DNA from: Patellaria atrata CBS 101060
Taxonomy: Eukaryota > Ascomycota > Dothideomycetes > Patellariales > Patellariaceae
Length of the DNA: 64,000 bases
Assembly (NCBI GenBank): GCA_010093705.1
Contig: MU006103.1
Span: forward strand, 124,001 to 188,000
Reading direction: 5' to 3'
A model generated the notes under the pieces. The model was not told the DNA's origin and made no database searches. It saw only the letters and a list, made by a program, of their open reading frames with translations. Each line of letters opens with the position of its first letter. Position 1 is the first letter of the stretch. Positions 11,896 to 22,915 of this stretch are shown in pieces. A program made the position numbers and the translations under genes.

Positions 11896-13386
11896 GGTTG
11901 GTCGTTGAAAAGTATAAAGGGGAGAGGGTTGAGAGATTGAGAATATCCAGCCGGTTTACATCCGGCCTTGCTCAGATGCTTCGTGTCCTTGAGCTCTCGA
12001 GGAACGTCAGACCCTGGAATCTTGGCAGCACGTGCAGCACTTAGGATACTATTTTATCCGGCATCCACAGGAGAAATGCAACAAGTTATAACTATTCAAG
12101 GTATCTAGCTACGAATGTATTGTAAGTAATATAGGGTACATGACGCGCCCGCTAATATCTGTTGTAACGTGTATCTCATCAATGCCATACTATCCTATTT
12201 AGTAGAATCAAATAGTACTTATCTAGCTACATCCAATAGAGGTACAGTAGGCTTTTTGCAGCTTTAATAAACACTTCGCGAAGAATAATATGGTTGAAGG
12301 ACAGTATAGTGTCTTAGTACTACCTACCTTAGCAGAATACCTACTAATCTACCTTAACCAGACCTGCCCGTTTGTAACCATCTACCGTCTCCCTTATACA
12401 GTCGAACCCTCAATCAACCGTCCTTTGATATATATACCTCGCGCCTAGAGTTGAAGTATGCTAAGTAGAGAGTAGAATGGGAGAAATTTTTATCAATGGG
12501 AGCCGGAATGAAGATTATTCAAACAGAAGCGTATTTATGTGACCTTAGACGTATTGATTTAATATTTTCTACGTATTTTAGAAAGAACTCGTTATCATAA
12601 TTGGCAAGAGAGTGAATTTCTGACTGCTTCGATTTACCTTTTGAGTGGAATTTGAATGTAAGAAGAATTGAAAACGGACACAGAGGGAAACGTATAGCCA
12701 AGATGACGAAGATGGCTTTTAAAGCTGATGAAAATGATCGCACACTGTGGGCATGCGAAATTCGACATAACAGTTCACTCTTCACACCCGTTTGGAACCG
12801 AAAAATTAAGAGTGGAATTATTGAATTGCAGCAGATGCATGGAAAAAAAAAATGCTAATGCAATTTTTGACCTGTGATCACAAACTTTTGATACCAGCGA
12901 AGTATCATATCCCATACTTATTACATCCGCATGTCTAGCAACATGCTGGAATTTGGCAAGATAGTAAAAGACTCAGTGCTTGCAGAAAATTAAGCAAGCT
13001 AAACATAATAAAAACACCGCCCTATTGTAGACTGAGAATAGGTTGACCATTTGATCCGAAGATTGATGAGTAATCAAATAAGATTGAGGAAGGTGAGGCA
13101 TCACAACCTCACAAATGGGTATAGAGGCGAAACGAAGTCGCGGGAATTTGAATAGAGTGAAACGGAAAATTTCCCTTTAAGCTGAGAATCCCAACCATGT
13201 CCGTAATTTTATCTTTCAGATCAAAGCTAAACTCCACCCATATTCCAAGTAAGCAGTTATCCTGGCCGAGAATGCCCTCAAGAGTGTGCTTAGCCTTCCT
13301 CAGGGCGGAGACAACAGCTGAAGAGCTCCAGTAGCAGGATGTGGTGGTCTAAAATCATGAGGGTGCCTCATGGGCTCTCATTCGTA
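11896..13386. other. Spacer upstream of STT3, AT-rich
   Basis: These 1.5 kb between the STT3 start and the stop codon of the F-box gene are AT-rich. Short open stretches at 12519-12785 (-) and 12652-12858 (+) overlap each other and have no domain-like features. No RNA gene is recognised. Confidence 0.6.
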
Positions 13387-16300
13387 TCATTGATAACGCC
13401 TACGCTCCTCGGCATAGACGTATTCGCGTTCATTATAGACGGGGGCCCTGGGTGGTCCCCGCTCGTATGGCATAGAGACATATTCAACTACTTCGTCAGG
13501 GCCCCCCGGTCGGCCTGGCACGTATCGTGTTGGGGGAGCATACGCTGCAACTCGCACATACTCGACAGGTTCTTGGTACTCTCCATGGTACACGGGTGGA
13601 CCATTGACGGGACGGTAATGGATGGGTGGTGGACCAGGTGAACGTCGGCTCGGTCCATCATAAGCAACATACTCGTGTCTTGGTGGACCGAGAGGGGTTC
13701 GATGATATCCCTGCTCGAAATGAGGCGGTTCGGGACTGCGGCGACGGAACCGATGGTGGTCGGAGTCATGCCTGTGAGGTGGCCGTGGTGATCGAGATCT
13801 CTCACGAACTAAGCCCCTGTGTTCGGCTTCATACTGCTCGTATCTACCACGAGGAGGTGCCACTGACTGTCCATGTACGCTCGAATCTTCATGATATACG
13901 CTTACGTGACGGCTACTTCGAGGACTCGTGGGGCGAGCAAACCTCTCGTTTCCAGCAAGAAGCATTCTTGATCGGTCTTGTTCAGGTGGGGGATAGCTAT
14001 AACTTCCGCTTCCTGACCGTGCGTGCTCGTAATAGGGTTCTGAAAAGCTAATGGGTCTTTGAGATGGTGGCAAAGGGGACGGTGTGATATGTGGTCCATG
14101 TTCGGTATTGGGGACATGAGAAAGTACCGGCGGCCCATGAGGCATATTCTCAGTTTGGTACCGTATATCTGGAAGAGCTTGGCCATTTAAAACCTCTGGT
14201 CTCCCGTGATTGGTGTCTCGCCCCGCGTCTTGGAATCTATTTTGATTATTATTGTTCTCTTTACTGAATCGTTCGAGGAACAGTTCAGCTGCTGCTGCAG
14301 GATCCACAGGTCTGCTGGGTACCTGGGATTCTGGCGCTTGGCCATGAGGGGAATGTGCTAGTGGTTGGTTCCCATGCTGTGAAGGTGGTCCGGAAAGATG
14401 AGCGACACTTTGATCACGACGCTCTACAACCATAGCCCGATCATTTAGGTTAGCATCGTGAGGATATCCAAATCTTGCTGGTGGTGCATTGGGTTCCGTA
14501 TAGATCTCATGATGAGGTCGTGCTTCTCTAGGACTTCGAGCGCGATAATAGCTCCGTACAGGATGACTGCACACCACTTCATATGGTGCTTCGGGTTCCT
14601 ACAGCAATGATGTCAGCCATGATCTACGTTATCAAAACATAGTACGCACATATACTGCTGACCCCTGATAATAGGCATCTTTGCGGTGTGGCACAGGTGG
14701 CGATCGTTCCCGTGAAATGCGGGTCCGTTGGGTCCGTGATACTGGTTGTTTATAATCAAGAGCTGGACGTCGAGGATCATACTCATCCGCACTTGCTACC
14801 TGGGGAGATTGTTCTTGTGATTTAAAACCAGAAACACCGTTTCCCTCAAGCGAATATGATGGTGTGTTAGGGGCCCTCATTCCTGCTATGCTGCTCGGTG
14901 GCTCAGATTCGTCTTTTGCTCGAGATAATTTCGACGATTGTACAGGGTTAGGGCGACTCAGAGCTTCGACTTTCACTACTTCCGGTTCTGGGGCAATCTC
15001 TTGAATTGGACTGTAACGTGCACGAGCACTGATGAACAAATTGGGAAATACATCAGCAAAGATTTTACGTTTCTCCTCGGTCATACCAGGCGCCCGGATA
15101 AGGTCTGCGATGAAAACATCCTCAGGAAGATCGATCATGTCCTGGTTCCATTTGGATTCCGAGCTACTCTGACCAGAGGAAGTCCCTGGTTGGTTCGCTC
15201 CTTTGAAATGATTAAATTTGAAATGAAATGCCAATGACTCAATATTATAAGAAGCCAAGTTCTCTTGAGCAGATTCTGAATGCTGATGATTAGTATTTTG
15301 CTCTGCACAAGACTTGCAAAATAACTCATTCGAGGCCTTCAACGGCCGGAGGGACTGATTTTGGGTAAGAGCATTTATGAAAAGATCCAGGCTAGGTTCC
15401 CGGTTGAACCGGTTTTTGAATTGCAAGAAAACATGATGAACAATCACATAAAGTCTAACACTGAGAGAAAGGTCCTGTACGCCAGAAGTATTATTCCATA
15501 ATAGGCGAGCCATGTCAGAGAGAGCGTTGAGCTCCTCCTGGTTTGACTTTACAGGAGGAGGTCCTTGTCCATGGAACGGAGCTCTGCCAGTATGATTGTA
15601 TGAACGCCCTGTAGAACCGACATTAGTAGGCGGAACGGGGGCAAATTGTCCTTGATAATGACGATCTGCTTGCCTGGACATGGTTTCCACGGGATATGTC
15701 ACCGGGGGAGCAATAGGACCACCTGAGAGCTGTCCAGAGTGCGGTGAATAATACCCATTAGGTGAGTGATATGCATCAACCGGTGCAGGTGGATAAGGTC
15801 CTTGCGGTTGACCTCGATACTGATACTCATTTGAAGCTGGCTGACCATAATTATGTTGAAAAGCCTGATAGTTACCTTCGTGAGAGGGGTATCCAATAGG
15901 ACCTTGCAAGGGTGGAGGAGCAAATGGTCCAGAATGATGGCCCTGGAATTGGGATTGTCCATATGGCCCCGGGCTCATTTGAGGATACGATTGAGCACTA
16001 AGTGTTGCCACCGTTGGGGTTGTTGTTGCTCCTCGCGTATACCCACCATAACCTTGGTAAGGAGCAGGGGCCGGATGACCAGAGAAACCTGCTCCAGAAA
16101 GAGATAATCCAGAAGGAACCAAAAGTGGAGTGCTCTTAGCCATGGTTGGGTCAGGGTGGAAAGGAGGTTCTTCGGGCCATTCAGCCCGCTGCCACGAGAC
16201 AACTACATTGCCGACACTAAAGGAATTAGTATGTTTCGCCCCAAAATGTTGGATCACGCCTTCAAATCCATAGAATTTGTAGTTGCCATCACAAGAATTG

Positions 16301-18265
16301 CAAAGAAACAGGTCCTTCCGGAAGTGTTCCGTTATCGGCTTGATCTTATTGTCGAATACCCACTTCATGTTCTCTAGAACCAAGATACGGGGTAACTCAG
16401 ACTCTGACATCTCATCCTTTACTGGGCCTCTGGTTGTCTTCTTCTGATCGTCCTTTAGGATATCTGAGTAGAAACGTTGTCTTACACGGATCAAGACTTC
16501 TGCGGCAAATTTAGAGCAGTTATCCCTGGTAACAGACCTACCGCATGCCCATTCGTTAGAAATGATGTCGTCAGCATATGTGCTTAGACGTTGCCGAATC
16601 GGCTTTTGTATCTCTTCCCATTCATGCTCCAACGCTTCCTTAACTTCTTTATTGAAAGTATCGGACGAGAACCTGTCTTCCAATTTTACCCTGAAGGTGT
16701 TATTTTGTTCGGCTTTCTCAGCTTCTGCTCGTTCTGCTGCATCTCGTTGATGTAAAAGTCGTGGTTTCAGAACATCCCAAGCTTTGTCAGTCATCGGAAC
16801 AGATATTTGGATCGCAGCTTGGAAAGCATCCATATGAGAGAGGATATTTGGAGTGATGGGCGGTTCGAGTTCTAGACAACGGCGCTCGATGTCTCGTCGG
16901 CGAGCCGCTTTAGCCTCGTTCGCGTCTCGTACTGTACGTTCGATACGTGGTTGTGGGAAATGGCTTGCTGGGCCATGGGGGAGGGCAAAAGACGACTGCA
17001 TTGATTTTGGGGGTGGAAGGGGACGTCGAGGTAGTGACGAAGCTTTTGAGTAGGCATCAGTATCCGATATCTTGGCATAATTCGAAAATGGCCGTGAACT
17101 TGATCGTTCTTGGCGAAAAAACCTGCGACTAAAGTTTGAGACAAATTGTTCCTGAACTAACTTACCAGTACCTGAAATAATAGACGTTGAAGGTGGTCGC
17201 TCAGGTATGTGTAGTGGATTATGGGCCGGCGAGGTAGTTGCAGTGGTATCGGTATTTCTCGACAATAGTTGGCGAACTCCACCCTTATCTTCCCATCGCT
17301 CCCACCGAGCAGCATCATTCAACGTCTCCCTTCCTTTGATTTCTAGACCTTTAAACCATTCTTCGGCCGCTGCAGGTCCAAGTTCTCTCGCGTCTTGCAG
17401 CTGCCGTTCCATGTCATTGACATGCTTAGAGTAATATCGTTTGACCATTATTATATTTGTAGGAACAGTATGAGAATCTTGAATGGTCGATGAGGATACA
17501 ACGTGTAAATCGGAAGTGAGGAACACGTAGGGCAAGGCTGGAAGTAGAGATGAACTAGTCGAAAATAGCAAAGATGATTCCTGCATTTGTCAGTGGAGGT
17601 TGGACTATGTTCGAAGGGTGTCTGCATACTGTCCGAGAATTTGCTTCAAGACACGGTCCGCAAATGACGATAGCGAAAGCCCATATAGGTCTTATACCGT
17701 GTTGACCGGGTCCACTGGCGAATGGAGAATTTTGAGTTGAAGCAGCAGAAGCTAATTTCCCACAGAACTGACAACGTTTACTAAGTATTAACCTCCACAT
17801 TTCACGTTGGGAACAGGCCGCAAGAGGTTTTGGAAGATTGGGATATTTTCGTTTACGAATCAAATCCCAAAGTGTTTCTGAGTTCAATACATGCAGTCGA
17901 CCATGAACAGACCGGCTATCTGAACCTGCTGTTGTTGAGGTGAGGTAACGGTTGAAAGCGCGATTAACCTGCATCAGCCGTCCGAATGTCTGTACATTAT
18001 CCGTATGCAGAAAGATGTTTTGCCATACCGCCGGGGGAAGTCGTTGGTAGAATGGTAATGAAGCGGGCGGTTCTGCGTCTTGAAGTCGGGATACTTTGGT
18101 CTTCTTTCCGGTTGAGCCATCATCAGACCCTCGTTTCCGTTTTGCACTAGTGGCACCATTTTCAAAGAATGTTGCAGGGGTACTGGAATCTTGACCAGAA
18201 GCAGAGGACTGGTAAAGGTCAGAAGAAGATGCGTTACTAGCAACGCTGGTCGATCGCGCGTCCAT
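13387..18265 (-). CDS. F-box protein with CxxC pairs and two C2H2-like fingers in a long disordered body
   Basis: Three exons (17630-18265, 14656-17580, 13387-14598), all joined in phase 0 across short introns, give 1590 residues. An F-box-like segment lies at about residues 70-110 (LPFYQRLPPAVWQNIF), so a role as substrate receptor of an SCF ubiquitin ligase is possible. Next come two CxxC pairs (C165/C168 and C202/C205), interrupted by the first intron region. A helical segment includes AAAEEWFKGLEIKGRETLND and WERWED. A C-x2-C-x14-H-x4-H finger-like motif sits near residues 639-662 and a second, looser one near 967-1003. The rest is Pro/Gln/Gly/Ser-rich, ending in Arg, Tyr and Pro repeats. 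I recall similar fungal F-box proteins in which the CxxC region leads into such a body, which supports the first splice. No substrate can be named. Confidence 0.8.
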
Positions 18266-19286
18266 ATGTTTTGAGCGCAGGTGAGGAGCACCTGTCTACC
18301 TGAACGACGCCAACGCACACAGAGTTTGAAGTATCGCCACGGACATGGGAGGGATTCTACAGTCGAGACAGATAGCGACAGAGCCGGATTTGTACCTTGC
18401 GCGTTTTAGTGAGACGGACCGTGGTCGTTTCGCAGAGTATTGGTCTTCAGAAGTTTGTCTGCAAAGCTCGGAAAAATTGTGGATTGGGTGATGGAGGGCT
18501 TCTTTTGAACAGAAAGGCTACTGCAATGTAAGGAGGGGTTGTCCAGCAGGCAGACACAATGACGGGAGAAGGATGGGGCAAGAAGGAGAGAAATGGTCGA
18601 AGTATTTCAAGAGAGCAGTGGGAGGTTGGAAGGTCTTGAGGGTTGTCAATACTGTAGAGTTCGCGTTGAGGAAAAAGTAGGGCAGCGAATCAGGAAGTTA
18701 CGAAGGGGTCGATTGGCAGAATCGGAAGTCGCAAGTCTAATCGTCTCCGCCTAATATTTATGGGCCAAACCGTTTCTGGATGGCGTACATGACCAACGCC
18801 CTGGGCGATGATGAAAACCAGCATGAAAACGTGACAAAAAACGGCGACCAAACCTAAAGCCGGAATTACACACCACTTGACCCCCTCCTTAAACCTTTCA
18901 AGTGTCCAAAATACAACTTACATAAAATGGGCCTCCACGACGTAAGATATTTACAAAGTGATATCAAGGCTACAAGTCTCAATCAGGGCCCCAAGACTAT
19001 TGGCACAATACCAGGGTACCTACAGTGGAAGTTGATACCAGATAATACTAACAGCAAGGTTCACTGCCTGAAAGTGCGCACAGTTCTAGCCGTACAGACC
19101 GGTTGATATTGACGGACGGAACCGAACAACTACTTTGTGCAATACAGTACAGCACTGTACGACAAAACATGGACTTGTTTCTAAGCTTACGTGGTCTACA
19201 TCAGGAGGTTATCCGAAAATTTTTGTAGCCCACATCACCGTCAATGCTAACAGCCATCCATATCAGCCACTTCCTATAATTTTCCT
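18266..19286. other. Spacer, promoter of the F-box gene
   Basis: These 1.0 kb separate the start of the F-box gene from the stop of the esterase gene. No gene or RNA is recognised. Confidence 0.6.
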
Positions 19287-20465
19287 CTAACTCAACGTCG
19301 GTACCGTCCAGTCAACCCACCTCGCCTCATCAAAAGTAAACTTCCCATCCGTCTTCATCACGTTCGTGCTCATAGTCTGATCCAACAAAAACCTCTGAAT
19401 AAACGCCGTCAACTCCGGCTGCTGCGCGCTCGGGAAAGAGCAATGTGCCGAATGGCTATTCTGACTGAAGCCCATGGAATCAGTGACTCCCAGAGCTTGG
19501 TAGATCTTCTGTCCCGTCTTCATGCAGCCATAGTTACTTAGAGGGCCAAGATAATCGATCGCGGTGTTTTCGATAACAAGGAGGCCCCGAGGCGCGACGA
19601 GGCCGGCGAGCATGTGGTGATCATAAGGTGTCGTGGGGATGTTCTTCGTCCACGGCGTAAACGCTTCGGCGAACCAGACGTCACCGGTGACGATCTGTGC
19701 CGCAGTCTCTACATTGGTGCCGTCCTTCTTCATCTGGTCAGAAATACGCCAGCACCCAGGTCCGCCAGAGCCGCCTTCTTGTGGTAGGGTTAGAGCCATG
19801 CGCTCGTCGAAGGCGCCAGCGATGAAGGCGGCTTTCCCGTAACGCGAGCAGCCCGTGACTCCGAGTCTTTGCGGGTTAATGTTGGCGCTAGGTGTTGTCT
19901 CGAGGGCATCGATGATGCGGCTCACTCCCCAAGCCCAAGCGATGAGAGAACCGGCTTTGTGGTCCTTACCGTAGATGTCGAAGAACTTGCCTTTACCACG
20001 GGTGTACTGGTCGGCAATCTCATCGGAGTTGAATGTGATTCTTGCGACGTTGTTCGGTATCGGAATGTTACCTCCGCTGTACCCGATGATTGCAGGATAT
20101 GGTGCTTTTCCAGATGATGGGTATTGTATAGTCACGGCGAATGATGTTGATTTACCCCCTTCTGAAATATTAATGGTGAGTTTGTTCGAGGCAAATGTGC
20201 TTGTGACCGAGGAAGGCCGAGGTGGTTTAGGGCCGAATTCATATTGCTGAAATAAAGCTTTGATCTCCTCTCGACGGCACGCCCATTCGGCTTTTGTGCT
20301 AATACGAGGACCTCCAGTGACGGGAAGAAAGGGATCTGGTAATTTCGCATTGTTCGTGGATATGGTCGAGGGGATAGCTGCACACGAAGCAGTCGATGCT
20401 GGATTTTGGGGGAGTGCGAGTACTCGCACTCCCAATGACAAGATTAATGGGTATTTGAACAACAT
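19287..20465 (-). CDS. Secreted glucuronoyl (4-O-methyl-glucuronoyl) methylesterase, CE15
   Basis: The product hydrolyses ester bonds between lignin alcohols and the 4-O-methyl-glucuronic acid side chains of xylan, helping to loosen lignocellulose. It is a single exon of 392 residues. An N-terminal signal peptide is visible (MLFKYPLILSLGVRVLALP, cleavage near 18-20). The CE15 signature GCSRYGK places the nucleophile at Ser207. The triad is completed by a Glu near 230 (LPQEGGSGG) and His341 (SHSAHCSFP), and conserved cysteines surround them. There is no carbohydrate-binding module, so this is the short catalytic form, unlike the module-bearing Cip2 of Trichoderma. The 2.4 kb upstream is gene-free and contains repeats. 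Confidence 0.95.
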   Translation of the reverse strand: MLFKYPLILSLGVRVLALPQNPASTASCAAIPSTISTNNAKLPDPFLPVTGGPRISTKAEWACRREEIKALFQQYEFGPKPPRPSSVTSTFASNKLTINISEGGKSTSFAVTIQYPSSGKAPYPAIIGYSGGNIPIPNNVARITFNSDEIADQYTRGKGKFFDIYGKDHKAGSLIAWAWGVSRIIDALETTPSANINPQRLGVTGCSRYGKAAFIAGAFDERMALTLPQEGGSGGPGCWRISDQMKKDGTNVETAAQIVTGDVWFAEAFTPWTKNIPTTPYDHHMLAGLVAPRGLLVIENTAIDYLGPLSNYGCMKTGQKIYQALGVTDSMGFSQNSHSAHCSFPSAQQPELTAFIQRFLLDQTMSTNVMKTDGKFTFDEARWVDWTVPTLS

Positions 20466-21395
20466 TTTGATGGATTAAAGTTGCTCAGCAAAGAAAATAC
20501 TCCAAGGACAAATCCTGAATGATATATTCATAGTTCCTCTGGCCCGACTCTTTCCGCCCATCCACAGAAGCTAAAATTACTATTATTGTTCACCTCAGTA
20601 AATTATAGAACAGGGGTGGTATGATAGTATGGCATTTATGAGCACCATATCTGCGAATCCCAGATCGTAAAGGCTGCAAAACGAGGATAAAAGGACAAGA
20701 ATCAAGATATTGAGCGTGTGTACATGTTCAATGTGTGAGATGTTCAATATCTACTTGGGAATATCCAAGATCTTTAATGAAATCTCAGGGTGAATGCTGA
20801 CACCTTGAAGGTGGAGATTTTAAGGTTATATACCCGTATAGTATTAATTCAACAGTAGAAGTTCACTGTATGATCTCTATGATTAGTAGTGACGGGAACC
20901 CTCATACTGGGCTGACAAGTCCCAGTTGAATGCTGATAGCCGTTACTGAATGCTGGTGCGCGTACCACGGGACCGGCTTCCATTTAGGACTTGCCAGGGC
21001 ATAGTATTAGACCAAAATGCGGGGAGTAGAAGTTAAGAAAATCTGTACGAGGTATATCAGAGGAATTTTCCTCCAATTGATGGGTACTATCTCATATGGG
21101 TCATTTGATATTACTTATGACGACGGGGATCGCGGAGTCGTTACGATAAATTACCAATTTGTATGTAAAGGGGCATGAGAGGATCCGATAAGTGGACAAG
21201 TTCTGACCCATATTCTATATACAAGTATCTCTGACCTTAGTACATGAAAATTCTTCAGGAAACTCACTGTCTTCATCTATTTTACGACAAAGATACCATT
21301 ATTAGTTGAACGAGAATTTTACTACGGAGATTGCTAAGCTACGATCGAGTATTGTGATTTTATTTAATTGCCAAGACACTAGCCATTACAGCCAC

Positions 21396-21655
21396 GATGA
21401 GAGGCTGTGCTGATGAATGTCACGTGATAACTGAGAGCCGTGACACTTTCGTTACGGCCACAAGTTGTGAAAAGCATGTAGTGGACAAGTGGGGGGCGGA
21501 GAAGGGCCACATGGTAGCGACACAAAGATCACGTGATCTGGACGTAGTGGACGCGGAAGGGGTTCTACGTCCAGCACGTCCAAACACATAAAATAGGAGT
21601 CGGAGAAGGAATACTTAAGGACGCTCCTTTACGCATGTATTTAGATTCTTCGTAG
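21396..21655. repeat. LTR-like repeat, copy A (degenerate)
   Basis: This segment shares with copy B a CGGCCACAAGTTGT block (21455-21468), a TCACGTGA-centred block (near 21527) and a long block with AAGGAATACTTAAGGAC (21606-21622) followed by a CCTTTAC-CATGTATTTA stretch, all in the same order. It looks like an old relic of a long terminal repeat or of a small non-autonomous element. No internal coding region is seen and the edges are uncertain. Confidence 0.5.
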
Positions 21656-22167
21656 TTCTTCTTACCAATAGATTTCACCATCTACATTGGATGTTACGGT
21701 CTTCGACTTGACTTTACTTTGTCACGCTGTTTCCATACAGCACGCTTTGTCTCTTGTTGAGAAGCCTCTGGACAGAGAGAGTTAAGGAGTCAGCAAGTTG
21801 TATCGTCAACTTGAAGTGCCTAACTCACACAACCTCCTATCATTAACGAAACCTACCTTGAGGTTGATCACGTTGGTGAGAAACCTGGCGCGTTTCTAGA
21901 CTTGGCTTGTTTCGTCCTGATAAGTATAGACTCCCGTTGTAATAACTTTAAGTACTTGTTCGAGCCCTGACAATAATTTTCAAATTTAATGAATAAGTAA
22001 TGTGACGATGTCACAGATAGCAACTCTCCACCATTCCTTATTCGGTGGGGCCGAGGTTCTACCGATATATTGTAACGGTAGACTGTTTAGCTATAACTTC
22101 TTCTTCTCCTTAACTTAATCTCTTTACACTGTAGTCAGGTAATATTAGTTAGGAAAATCAAAATCAA

Positions 22168-22195
22168 CTACTACTACTACTACTACTACTACTAC
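22168..22195 (+). repeat. (CTA)9 microsatellite
   Basis: A perfect run of nine CTA triplets lies directly before repeat copy B. It is probably variable in length between strains. Confidence 0.9.
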
Positions 22196-22475
22196 GCCGT
22201 CATAAGTTATATGTTTGTGGCGGCCACAAGTTGTAAGGACATGCAGTTAACAAGAGGGGGGAAGAGAGATGGACCACTCGGGGAAACTGCGGGTAGCACA
22301 GACAGTCAGGGTCACGTGACTTGGACGTTCGGACGTTTCGGTCGCTTGGTCGTGGGAAACGACCAAACGACCAAAACGACCAGACGACCAAAACGACCGA
22401 ACGACCAGCATGAAACAGGCTATGAGGAAAGGAATACTTAAGGACTTTCCTTTACACATGTATTTATATTTTTTG
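22196..22475. repeat. LTR-like repeat, copy B (degenerate)
   Basis: This is the second copy of the repeat, in the same orientation as copy A and about 770-820 bases downstream. The shared blocks lie at 22221-22234, near 22311-22319 and at 22429-22445. The middle of this copy is longer because it contains the CGACCA-type array. Divergence between the two is high, so the insertions are old. The family cannot be named from sequence alone. Confidence 0.5.
22339..22408 (+). repeat. CGACCA-unit array with an inverted arm
   Basis: Six units of 8-9 bases starting with CGACC follow each other at about 22360-22408. Just upstream, GGTCGCTTGGTCGT (22340-22353) is a near-perfect inverse of ACGACCAAACGACC (22359-22372), with a five-base loop, so the DNA can form a hairpin. 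Confidence 0.8.
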
Positions 22476-22915
22476 TTCAATTGATACATAAACCTTATAA
22501 AGTTATAATAAGAAATATATTAAGGGTACCTATTATAATAGGGTTACTAGGAGGGTAATTCTTTTCTCAGCGACCCCTTCGTATATATATGATGCCAGAT
22601 GCAAACATGTCAAATATTCCCAGGTACAGTACATGTCTCTCCCATACGTTGGGCTTTCTCCATCTTACCTTACGACTGGGGTCTTCCAAATCCTGCTTTG
22701 TCAACTCCAGCCTCACCTATCAAAACCCTTTACTACACCAATTCTAGTTGAGATATCATCTTTACCTCAATATAGCCGCGTCGAAAGAGCCATCCAGAGC
22801 TATTTTGTTGCTCAATTCTTGCGTCAACCTCGAGCTTCTTCCCCTCCCAACCCCTCCACACCTCGAACATCGAGTAGGCAAACACCTCAGCCTCTATACC
22901 TTACCTTAACAGACA

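Larger units (their letters stand above)
20466..22915. other. Gene-free region with degenerate repeats
   Basis: These 2.45 kb between the esterase and Abp1 start codons carry no recognisable gene. They contain two diverged copies of one repeat, an array of CGACCA-type units forming an inverted repeat, and a (CTA)9 run, all listed separately. Both flanking genes read away from it, so it must also contain two promoters. Confidence 0.7.

Noticed and set aside
12519-12858. Overlapping open frames in the STT3 upstream spacer
   Set aside because: Both strands are open over the same AT-rich bases and neither has domain features.
17102-17150. A possible intron with GTAAGT inside the F-box gene
   Set aside because: The only matching acceptor makes a 37-base intron that breaks the frame, while the frame stays open through it.
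21950-21980. GTTCGAGCCC resembling a tRNA T-arm
   Set aside because: No matching acceptor stem, D-arm or anticodon arm is found around it.
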